60,000 nucleotides of DNA, taken from Bolinopsis microptera. Its lineage: Eukaryota; Ctenophora; Tentaculata; Lobata; Bolinopsidae. The notes under the pieces were generated by a model. That model worked only from the letters and a program-made list of their open reading frames with translations, was not told the DNA's origin and did no database searches. Location of the stretch: assembly GCF_026151205.1 (NCBI RefSeq), contig NC_087078.1, positions 15,395,118 through 15,455,117 on the forward strand, written 5' to 3'. Made by a program: the position numbers and the translations under genes. The stretch's first letter is position 1. Every line of letters starts with the position of its first letter. Below are positions 33,834 through 45,700 of this stretch, piece after piece.

Positions 33834-34025
33834 AAGGTATCTCTAAACAGATCAAGTCAGTTTCCAGCCAGCTTCAATCAACGTCATGTGACCATTACTG
33901 TAATCCTCATGTCAACTCTGTTTGTCGTCTGCAACTCTGTGTACTACGGATATCTGTTTACAACAATGTTTCAATTAACATTTGTATTTGAATTCAGATT
34001 GGATATTTCAACCTTTATCTGGTAC
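33834..34025 (+). pseudogene. GPCR fragment, copy 2
   Basis: Second copy in the tandem duplication, with three or four substitutions relative to copy 1 (for example SFNQRHVTITVI and CNSVYYG). Same abrupt borders. Confidence 0.85.
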
Positions 34026-34531
34026 CACTAGTGCCATTCCCAAAATTGAAATTTGAGGTAAAATGGGTTTTTTTGGGGTTGGACATCCCCTTTATAGTAC
34101 CATGTACTAACTGTTTTTCTGGAAAATGAGCAGCAGACCCACCACTTAGTACAATAGTACTAACTGCGTTTTGGAAGAAAATATGACCCACCCCCAACGT
34201 CACGTCTGATTCTGACCTTATGATCCCCCCCCCCCCCCCCCCCCCCCCCCCCGATTTTAGGTATATCTAAATTATTTAAAGCTTTAAATCATTAGGTACT
34301 TTTATGAACACAGTTTAACCCCCCGTTTGGGAGGAGGGCAAATAGAGTCTTCTGGATGACACCCATGAATTATAGGCCAATTATATTAGTTTAGCAATAC
34401 ATTGTACAATGTGATATCCTTTCTAATTTATTATTTTTGTAACACTATTTTCACGATTACTGAAAGTGTTTCACTGATCAAATAGATCAAGGAATATAAT
34501 TAAACAAAAGTTTGATTTCCACGATAAATGT

Positions 34532-34644
34532 TGGGGGGGGGGGGAGTCAAATGAATAAATGTACATAAATTATACGGTATACCTATACCTATTTTGAAAT
34601 CGGAGGGAATGATAGGTATTTATGAGGTTGATGCCCCCCCCTCG
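34532..34644. mobile_element. Possible tiny G-run/C-run element
   Basis: About 12 G at the left and 9 C at the right enclose about 90 bp, with weakly inverted inner ends (GTCAAATGAATAAAT against ATCAACCTCATAAAT). No target duplication seen, so this may be an old copy or coincidence. Confidence 0.35.
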
Positions 34645-35343
34645 TACTGATTATGGAGAATGTAAATCTATCGGTTCCACTTAAACATTTAACATAAAAT
34701 TTACTATGAAATTCGGAATTATGCAAATTATTTCAATGAATATTGTTTCGGATAATATTGCATAATTACATTGAATCACAGACTTTACTCTTTAGGTACC
34801 AATGAAAAGAAACAAAACACCACGACTCAGTGATATGTAGAAGCTCAATGATATTAAAGTCACTGTTGTGACGGTACATTAGAACAAGACAGAAACAAAG
34901 TGTGAAGGGCCTGAACGGAACCCCTCGGTTTCAGTTCCTTGTTTAACACTACCGTACAACAAGGACATTTGCTGGGTTCTCCAAGGATGGGCACATACTC
35001 CACATACTCCACACTATGCTCTGTCAAATGTTGCTTATATACCAAGGATCTACAGGAAGTATCTCCTTGTAAGTTTAGAGGGCGATCTGTGAACAGACAA
35101 CTATAACCTCATTCCCAACTATAGGAACCAGAATTCCTATACTATCCCAACGAGCTACACCAAGCATAGTTTCATATAGCTCCCCATCACATACGTGTTT
35201 CTTCGTTTACTCTTAGCTCGCTCTCTTCTAGTATTTCCTCTCCTAGTTTCATAAAGTCACAGGATTATGTTGGGCATTTTGTTTCAATGTTCAAATTCTG
35301 TGAAAATAAAGGAATTCATCCTAAAACACTTCTTAATCATCAC
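34645..35343. other. Intergenic, no gene recognised
   Basis: AT-rich unique sequence. The first exon of the SLC10-like gene should lie upstream of 36727 and could be here, but I could not identify it. Confidence 0.4.
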
Positions 35344-36571
35344 CATGGGCACATATTAGGTGCGATGGGTGCGGGATCGCACAATTTACCGTTTTCCGCA
35401 CACTTCCGCATAATTTATTGTTTTCCGCACATTTCCGCACATTTTGTAATTATCTGCATATTTCCGCATAATCTAGCATTTTCCGCGTAATTTCGCATAA
35501 TTTTGAAATTTTCGCGTAAAGATTTTCGAGTGTAAAACCAAAATATGTTAAAAGTTGGGCCCTTTTAGGACCGTGACTCAGGCCCTTTCGGGACCCTGGC
35601 CCAGGCCCTTTCGGGACCCTGACCCAGGCCCTTTCGGGACCGTGACCCAGGCCCTTTTGGAACTCATAACTAGGCCACGTGACCCAGTTACCACGTGACT
35701 CAGGCCCTTTCGGGACCCTGACCCAGGCCCTTTCGGGACCCTGACCCAGGCCCTTTCGGGACCCTGACCCAGGCCTTTTCGGGACCGTGACGCAGGCCCT
35801 TTTGGAACTCATGCTTAGGTCACGTGACCCGGTTACCACGTGACCCAGGCCCTTTCGGGACCGTGACCCAGGCCCTTTTGGAACTCATTCTTAGGCCACG
35901 TGACTCAGGCCCTTTCGGGACCGTGACCCAGGCCCTTTCGGGACCGTTACCCAGGCCCTTTCGGGACCGTGACCCAGGCCATTATGGAACCCTCGTCGTT
36001 ACCGTACTTCGATTATAGTGTATCAGTTATCATTCGTAGGTGATAATAGAAGAAGTAGGCGTAAAGGGTAATGAGCTTTATTCGTTGCAGCGTTGGCTTT
36101 ATAGTGGGCTTAATGGATCTTGGATCAAATGGTTCACAAATACTGACGATCAATGCCAACAAGCGTGTCACATATTTGCGATCACGCATGGGATCTGATC
36201 GACTCTATCAAGAGGCGTCTTCAAATAACTGTATCCTGATTCCTGATCTCTACCAGATCAAGTCACTGTTCCCAGATAACTGAATCTCAATATAGGTTCA
36301 ATCATGGTCTTAGTAAAGAACTACACCCTCAGTAACACATAAACAGACCTATTTTTGATAAGAGCGGCGGTTATACGTTTAGAATTTCCAAAGTCCTCGA
36401 GAAAGTGCAAAAAAAACCTGCACAATTCCCGCACAAATTTCGAAAAAATCGCCGCACATTTGCCGCATAATTGGTAAAAATTTACCGCACCTTACCGCAC
36501 ATTTTACCTTTATAGTCGGGTGCGGTACCGCATAATTTCGATTTTTTTACCGCACCTAATATGTGCCTCTG
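35344..36571. mobile_element. hAT-like non-autonomous element with internal GGACC repeats
   Basis: Right end (read inward) CAGAGGCACATATTAGGTGC; left end CATGGGCACATATTAGGTGC. ATCATCAC is duplicated at 35336-35343 and 36572-36579. CAGRG ends plus an 8-bp duplication are the hAT signature. Subterminal regions are full of TTTCCGCAC/GTGCGG words. The interior (about 35565-35985) is an array of a roughly 23-bp unit like CCCTTTCGGGACCGTGACCC, with CACGTGAC words. No transposase. Confidence 0.82.
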
Positions 36572-36726
36572 ATCATCACTGAGGTATGAGTACGATTGTT
36601 TATTCTTGTTTCAGTCTCTTTCGTTTTGTGCGGTTTTGATATTTTTGTGGGCGATAGATATTAATAATCTCTCCCCAGTAATAATCACCTATTGTAATCG
36701 TTATAAACATCCCTTCATTTGATCAG

Positions 36727-39700
36727 GTTATAGCAGTAGTATTAGCGTTTGCTTGGCCGCTTCCCGGATCCAAACTGTCCAACTCAACTGTCTCTCTTTG
36801 CATTGTGGCTGTCATATTTTTCTTTACTGGTAAATTATTCTTGAAGCTAGTAAACAGCACATTTTTTGGCAATTCGGTAGTGTGGCAAAGCACGGTTAAC
36901 GCACGGTTAAGGCACGGTTAAAGCACAGTTAAGGCACGGTTAAGGCACGGTTAAGGCACGGTTAAGGCACAAGGGTTACATAAGGCACGGTTCTTAAGGC
37001 ACGGTTAACGCACGGTTAAGGCACGGTTAAGACACAAACTGCCCAAAAGCAACCATTATGGTCGCTTAAGGCACGGTTAACACACGGTTAACGCACGGTT
37101 GGGGAAATCTAACATATAAACATACAAGTGGTTAACTAAGGCACGGTTAAGGCACGGCTAGGGAACAAGGGATACATAAGGCACGGTTGAGGCACGGTCA
37201 CTTAAGGCACGGTTAACGCACAGTTAAGGCACGGTTAAGGCACAAACTGCCCAAAAGCAACCATTATGGTCGCTTAGGGTCGCTTAAGGCACGGTTAACG
37301 CACGGTTGGGGAAATATAACCTATAACTAAGGCACATGATCTGAATGTGACGATCTGTAAATTTTACAGTGCGATTCCCGCTATGAGTAAAGTTTCTAAT
37401 TCTAAAGCAACAGCCCTGCTTCGTTTGAACGTCCTATATTTGAAATCCTTATCTCGATTAACGATCTCTTCATGTAACCAGGCTCTTCAAATTAAGTTAA
37501 CATCTCTTAGATCTCACACCTGTTTATTTGAGCGAGGTGATCTACACATCCTACTTCGCAGTCATGTATCACATCACATCACCCAACCTTGCTGGCTTGC
37601 TGCGTGCTGACACCACCCGCACACTTATCAATACATGCAAACTTTTGATCTCGTTGATCAGCTGACATGGATCATATCCTGAAATAAACAAGCCTTATGT
37701 AGCCCTTGTTCCCTAGCCGTGCTTTAACCGTGCCTTAGTTAACCACTTGTATGTTTATATGTTAGATTTCCCCAACCGTGCGTTAACCGTGTGTTAACCG
37801 TGCCTTAAGCGACCATAATGGTTGCTTTTGGGCAGTTTGTATCTTAACCGTGCGTTAACCGTGCCTTAAGAACCGTGCCTTAACCGTGCCTTAACTGTGC
37901 TTTAACTGTGCCTTAACCGTGCGTTAACCGTGCGTTAACCGTGCTTTGCCACACTACCGAATTGCCCATTTTTTATAACTATTCAGTTGCAGTGCTTCAC
38001 AGCTTACCTTAAATCAACAATCGTGTACATGACGATATCTGCATTACAGCTTTATAGAATGAAATTGAGAACATTTTCACATATTTCAGGACTAAAGCTG
38101 AAGACAGATGAACTAAAATCAGTCTACAGGGCAGTTGATGTTGTCATCATTTGTTGTGTTACTTCACTGGTTATTACAACACTCATTCCAGGATACATCG
38201 TTCATCAGGTATGTGTTTACATTAGGAATTTATTGCCCCAAAATATCTGATAGTAATAACCGATTCGAATTCATGTTAAAACTGAAATTTAATTTCGTTT
38301 AGTTGTATTATAGTCCTTAAAATACACGTCGCTCCAGTTGCCATTTGATAAGAAAGATGGTTCAAGCAACGGAACCTTTACATTTGGTCCAGATGAACTG
38401 AAACTTGGGATAATTCTCTTTAACTGTGCACCTGCTACTATCGCTACTGGTATGTATGTTGGACTAATACTTCCTAACCGAATAATTATGATTGACCATA
38501 TTTTCTTCATATCAAACATTATCAGTTTAATACCAGCTGTTCTTTTTCCGAATGCCAAAATCGGTCGACGAACACATTTACATTTTTCATTCGAATCTAA
38601 TAGAAACACGAACATAAGTTTCTAACATCTACATTTACTCGTGCTGACCTTGTACCTTACTTTTAGGTATAATCATGGTAACGGGATCTAAAGGTGACGT
38701 GGCTGTAGCAGTGGCTGTCTCCACTATCACAAACCTTGCTGGCTGTTTCCTTACTCCTCTTCTCTTCTCAGTCTTTGTAGACGCAGGTTGGAATACAACC
38801 TAGTAGTTTCAACAGTAGTATTGACTAGTAGAACATTAGGGCGGAAGTGAGTTTTACTCAAAACTTAGCGGAGAGTTTTCTTTTTAATTTTTTTAATTTT
38901 TTTAGAGAGGCTGGGCCTGGTTGGCCCACGAGAGGATAGCATATGGATGCTTTGCCTACCTCTGGGGTATGGCAGTCCTGTGGGAGGATGCCGGTGGAAT
39001 CAAGATGTGTAATCAAGGATGATGGTAAGTGTTGTGGGGTGTGTCATGGATGAACGCTTAAGTGGTGGTTGAGTGTGGAAGAGAGAGGCGAAATAAGACG
39101 GCGTTTGAGTAGTCGCTATGTTACACCGGTCTGGTCCAACTCCTCTGGCACCATTAAGCGTTTAGTGTGGTTTGCAAAGTTAGCGGAGAGTTTGTTATTG
39201 TGTATTATGAAATAGAAGAGAATATTAGATAATGGTATAGCCAATAGTATAGACAAGAAGTATAGCTTTAAAATGAGGTGTTAACTTTCAGAGGCCATGA
39301 AAGCAGACAGTACAAAACTGGTGATGAAACTGGGATTGTCACTGATACTACCACTTTTTGTAGGTTTACAATTTCTCTTTTGTTAAAAACACTTTCCTCT
39401 TAATGTTATTTATCTATGGAAACTGTTCGTTAAGCTCGTAGTGACTAGTGAATTACGAAAATAATTAATTTCTCAGTACTTCTTCAGTCATTATAATGTC
39501 TAAAAATAAGACTTGACATCTCAGGTAAAGTGGTGTCCATGGTGTTCGCTCGTGTGAGAGAGGTCGTTAAAGTCCACAAAAGAAAAATAGGTTTAGTTCA
39601 AAGTATGGGAATCGTCATCATATTGTGGATTAAACTTAGCACCAGCATCAAGAAAGGAACTTTTGAATTGATAGCGTGAGTTTTTAGTTTGATAAAAATG

Positions 39701-42700
39701 TACTTTTGCCGGAAGATCAGGGAATTTATTGTTCGTTTTCTATCTGTATTCAGTGTTATTTAGTATGCAATGATTTTCTATCTATCATTATTAGTAGTAG
39801 TAGTATGGTGGACCATGAGTATCACTAATTTTTTTAGGGGGTGGGACATATTGACCCATGCCCCATCAGTATCAATGATATTTTTAGGGGGTGGGACATA
39901 CCTGTCCCATGCCCCATCAGTATCAAAATATTTTTTTCAGAGGGTGGGCCGCCCCATCAGTATCAAGAAGAAAACATTGGTGGGATTTCGTGTACCATGC
40001 CCCATGAGTATCAATAAAAATTTTATAGGGTGGGAAATACCTGTCCCATGCCCCATCAGTATCAAAAGATTTTTTTCAGAGGGTGGGCCGCCCCATCAGT
40101 ATCAAGAAGAAAACATTGGTGGGATTTCGTGTACCATGCCCCATGAGTATCAATAAAAATTTTATGGGGTGGGAAATACCTGTCCCATGCCCCATCAGTA
40201 TCAAAATATTTTTTTCAGAGGGTTGGCCGCCCCATCAGTATCAAGAAGAAAACATTGGTGGGATTTCGTGTACCATGCCCCATGAGTATCAATTAAATTT
40301 TTGTGGGGTGGGACATACCTGACCCATGCCCCATCAGTATCAAAAACATTTTCAGAGGGTGGGCCGCCCCAGGAGTATCAAAATTTCTTTTTAACGGGTG
40401 GGCCGCCCCATGAGTATCAAAATTTCTTTTCTTTTTCTTTTTTTAAAAAGAAAAAAAAGAAAAAAAAACCAAAAAAAAAAAAAAAAAGAAAAAAAATTTC
40501 TTTTTAACGGGTGGGGCATACCTGACCCATGCCACATCAGTATCAAAATTTCTTTTTAACGGGTGGGCCGCCCCATGAGTATAAAAATTTCTTTTTAACG
40601 GGTGGGCCGCCCCATGAGTATCAAAATTTCTTTTTAACGGGTGGGACATACCTGACCCATGCCCCATCAGTATCAAAAACATTTTCAGAGGGTGGGCCGC
40701 CCCATGAATATCAAAATTTCTTTTTAACGGGTGGGCCGCCCCATGAGTATCAAAATTTCTTTTTAACGGGTGGGACATACCTGACCCATGCCCCATCAGT
40801 ATCAAAAACATTTTCAGAGGGTGGGCCACCCCATGAGTATCAAAACTTCTTTTTAACGGGTGGGACATACCTGACCCATGCCCCATCAGAGTTAGTGGGA
40901 CCATAGGCGGCAGCCCCGGCGGCGATCAGATCAGGGAATCATTAAAACCTGTACGAGTGGGACGGTATGGTTTGGGTAAACGTTAGGGTTAGGGTAAGGG
41001 TTAGGTAGGGGGTGCACGATAAAAATAAACTTGCTCGGATTTAAAAAATTTTTGTACCACTGTTTTCTAGAGACTGTGAGAATTTTCACAATACCAAATT
41101 TTTCATACCTTTTTGGAAAGATCAGTGAGTTTCACCTAGGTGCCATATTTGATGGTGCGCGGCTTTTGGAGCAAAAGTAGTTGTAAAAGTCGCGTAATTT
41201 GACCAAATTCGTCCAAATTTGACCATTTTTGTCGTATTATTCGGATTTATCTCCAGTTCCTTAAATGAGATCATTCTGGAAATTGGCGACGACCTTCCAA
41301 TAGGGCTTTTACAACTGTCCGAAAAATTTGGTGGATATCGGAGTTGACATAGTGATCAAAATGGGGCAAAATACGCTGCTTTTAGCTGTAACATAATGTC
41401 TGATGGTTGGATATGCTTTAAATTTTTCGGACACTTTCCTTGTAAGTCTATGAGTAAGCTTACCAATTTTTGTTGCAATTAGAGGTCGGGAAGGATACTC
41501 AATATCTATTTGTTTGAAGAAAATTGTGCTGGCCGAAATTAGCGCTAAAAACCATCCTACAGTCGGCACGCGCGGCTCACTGTCGATGGCGCACTACCTA
41601 GGTTAGGGTTAGGGTTTGTGTTAGGGTTAGGGCTAGGGATGAGGTTAGGGTTAGGGATGAGGTTAGGGTTAGGGTTAGGGTTAGGTAATACAAACCGTCC
41701 TACTTGTACAGATTACGATTGGACCCATCAGATCAAGGGACAGAGGCCGCTTGCCTTCCGATCAATTTCCGTAAACGTTGCTATTTTTCTGAGTCTGTGC
41801 GTGGACGATTCCATTTCCCGTTGGTTTTGGATCGTTACGAAGTCCGAAAGACGTCAAACTGACATGCAACATGGTCACGCACATTCACTGCAATGGTAAG
41901 TTGGGTAATTGTAGCGCAGATCGTCCAAACGATCGCTGTCCTGTCGCGTCTTTCGAATCATTCCATGTTATATGTGCCGAATGAATGAGGGACCAAAACG
42001 CTTGGGGCTAACAATGGCCCATTTACAAACCACTTCAGACATTGTAGCGCGATGCACTACTGGGTCGCGCGCGCATCAAATAATGCTTCTCGCAACCACG
42101 TAGATCGGCGAAATGCACCACGGTGCCTCACCGAGCTGCGAAGGATTGACATCGTGAATCAACTTCAGACATGGCAATGATGTCATTTATGCTTAATTCG
42201 TCTGAAACTGACCCTACTGGGATTGGATACAGTGCTCCATGCACGCGTAAGATATAGCGGCCTTGGCGGAGCATTTTACAGTAACGTAGCTTGGGCCAAT
42301 AAGAATCTAGGACGGTTTGTATTACCTTATTCTAATATAACGCGACGCCCGCCGGGAGAACTGACAAGTGATGTTACACTCAACACTACCACTACAGTAT
42401 ATGTTACGCTTGCCCACCGCGAGCTGATTACTCAGGACGCGCAAACACGTCAAGATAAAAACGTTTCGCGCCCTACAAAGTTCGGTAGACCTTGATTTGC
42501 AACTAAACGCTTGTAGTTTGCATTGCGCGCGCAGCTTTTGCACAGTTTAGTTCAACATCAACCATGCACATAACTATTGTTAATATTTATACTGCATTAA
42601 ATTTCTAATTTTTGACATTTGATGGGAATTTTGATGTGCAATTGCTGTTTTTTATATGAATTAGTATGACTATGCCGTTATATAATGCAAAATATAAGTA

Positions 42701-45700
42701 ATACGATTACTTGTATTTAAAACACATTGTAAAATGTACATCATGCGCGCTGGTCTCAAGTTAGGATAAGGGTTCAGGTTAGGGTTAGTAACCCTAACCT
42801 GAACCCTATCCCTATAGCTTAGCGTCACTCGTCAGTTCCTCATGTCACTCGTCAGAAACCAGTCTACCAATTTCACGCGCATACCATGGTAACCACGTCA
42901 TCATGCTCACTGGGCCGCGCTCAGCCTGTCATTCCGCCTAATCTCTATTAGGGCTGAGTGAATTACGACCTCCATCGCCCTGAAAAAAGTGCGGATGCTC
43001 ATTGGAAGTTGTTGTGCGCGTGACCAGCATTCACGTGATCGTTAAGAACCAATTGTAGCCTCAGAAAAAACACGTGCACGCTAACTACCAATCAGAGAAA
43101 AGTGACGTATACGCTACAGGAGCCGCGCGCTGAGTTAGATTGTAAAATTTGATTATTGGATTGCGCGTAGTAATTAACGCGGTATTAATTAAGGCGCGTA
43201 TTAATTAACGCGCACAAAGCTGAATTTTCAGACGCGCGCGCCTGTTTTTCATGTAACAGGGCAAAATCAGCTAAAAATGGGCAAAAATCCAGAAATGCGT
43301 AGCTTTTTTAATTGTTTAAAATTAACGCGCGCGTTAATTAACGCGCAAAGGCTCATTTTTCGAAAATAACGCGCATTTAATACGGCGTATTAAATGCGCG
43401 CGCTAATTAATACGTTTACAGTATCTGCGGTAATTATCAAATTTTATTTCGGCGCGCGTGTCCGAAATTTCAAATTTTAAATTTACTGTAAAAGTGACAT
43501 GAGGAACTGACGAGTGACGCTAACCTATAGGGATAGGGTTCAGGTTAAGGTTACTAACCCTAACCTGAACCTTTATCCTAACTTGAGACCAGCGCACAAG
43601 CGTAACATATACCGTATAGTCTATGTAATAAGCGCCATGAGTTGGCACAGAATTTTTTGTTTCTGATTTTGATAAATTTGGTACCAAAAGTTGCCTTTAA
43701 CTGTGAATAATGAAAATTCACCGTGTAGCACGATTCATTGAGATGTATGTGGGCCTCCTGTGCATTGCAAAAGTGTACTATGGACGAAAAATGGTTAATT
43801 TATTGCTTAAAATGCCTATAACTCCTAAAATATTGAATATTTTGAAATCACAGTGCTGGCAAGCACGACCGGTGCATTTATTGTGGGTTTACTATGTACC
43901 CCCTTTACTATTATACCCCCTTTGGTACACGTTACAAGCCTCTTTCGTGCACGCGAAGCGTGCACTCCGGCCGGAGGCGGCGGCCGAAGGCCGCCGCCTC
44001 CGGCAGGAGTTTTTCAGGCATTAAGACTCATCGGAAGTCGTTCAGCAGATTTATTTTTAGTTCAAAACATTCTAATTTGATGTCAAAGATGACAGGAATA
44101 AAAAATAGTTATGTTGAGATTTTTAAGAAATTTGCATAAAATACTCGCCAGCACTGTTATACGAAATTCGGTAAAAAACCCAAAATCGCCATATTCAGGT
44201 GCCTTAAAAACCATGTTAAAATCGAGTTAGAGATCTGAAATTTTTCAGGGCGTCTAGACGTTGACCAAATCGACTGCAAAAAAAGTTTCAGGTTTCAGGA
44301 ACATCGGGAAGTGGGTTTTCTAGAACCCCTGTTTTACGACAGATTGTCGTGACATAGATAGATATACATATATATTCAGGGATAGACGCTTTGCCAGTCA
44401 ATTGTAGCCTGTATTTAATTGTCCATAGATTCAAAAGTATAAAAGATAAAGCCATTTCCGACCACAGGCCTTGCAAATAATTGTTTACACTTTAGTTTAC
44501 ATTGTATAAAAAAATTATTTGACGTCACAAACACCCCTTGATGACGTCATCAAGTTAACCGTTTTTAAAACTTGATTTTTGACAAAGTAATAACTTTTAA
44601 AATTAATTTTAAACCATTAAGGAGTAATTTTATTCAAAATCTGAGGAGATTTTCACCTTAGATAATTGTTCAAGCATTCTGAAAATCTACCGGAAAGTTT
44701 TTCTAGCTTGCTCCTTCATAAAGATATTCGTCATTGAAGTTTGTGCTTTTTTGAAGAATTATTTTATAAAAACGTCAATTTTGCGATTTAGTATTCTCTG
44801 GTGTTGGGCCATGCCTTGAGTTGAGGAGCTCAGTTCTGCTTCCTATAGGTATAAATTGTGCATTAGGCTAGTTTTGAAGTTGAAAATCGAAAAGTTGCAC
44901 ACGTGGGGACACGCCCAAATTGATAGAAAATTGCTAAAATCACTGAAAATTGCTGTTTTCGTCATTTTCTGTCAACTTTAGAGTGCCGTTGTGATTACAG
45001 TTCTTCTTGAAATACTTTGAAACTTTGCCTGCTTATCAAGCTATATATAAAACAATTACATGAAAAAATTTACGGCGATTCAATATTGGATGCGCACGCA
45101 ACGTCCGCTCAAAGTTTGCACGTGCGAAAGGTGAGAATTTTGCTCATTCGTGATTTACAACAAATTCTGCTTTGCCACGACAGTTTAATGTCATTATATA
45201 TGAATTTAATGCCAACTTGAATGAGTATTAGGTGGCATATTCAGTCAGTGATCGACCGATATGCTTACCTAAACACAAGGAAATGTTTTTAAAGGAAAAT
45301 TTCGAAATCGTTGAAATCAGAAATTTCCTCCTTATTAATGAAGATATCAGTTTATATTTCGACTTTATAAAGTACCCTGACATTATAATCAAAAAGAGAT
45401 GATATTTTACCAAAACCCATATTCATGGGTAGAGTGGACCGCTGCCAGTGTCTCTCTTTCCCAAACAAAAGGAAATGATATTAATTTGATTGACCGTTCT
45501 CAAATGCAAAATGATACCGAGAATGAAATCGGTCGCTCGCTTTTCCCATTCATTTACAATTGTAATAGATTAAGAAGATCTACCCAAAGGCAGCTGTACT
45601 CGGCAATAAAGATTCAATAAACTTCAGCTAATTCAATAAGCAATAACTACTACCCTTACCCCGAAATACTAGGTATCGATCCGAACGCAACCCAAAGCGA

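Larger units (their letters stand above)
33148..34420 (+). repeat. Tandem duplication, two units of about 640 bp
   Basis: Unit 1 is about 33148-33789 and unit 2 about 33790-34420. Each carries the MITE right end, the GPCR fragment, GACATCCCCTTTAT, a long C run (about 38 C from 33596; about 29 C from 34224), and ends GTACAATGTGATATCC. The units differ by a few substitutions and small deletions. Confidence 0.85.

Noticed and set aside
33184-34031. Two small genes reading MAPKVSLNRSSQ...
   Set aside because: The ATG is within the MITE end and the rest is a truncated GPCR TM6 region; a duplicated fragment, not genes.
39770-40906. Repetitive ORFs rich in GGPPHEYQNFF-type units, on both strands
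   Set aside because: They are translations of the foldback tandem array. Both strands and several frames are open because the unit lacks stops, and the mirrored array at 47313-49040 behaves the same way. No start context, signal or conserved domain.
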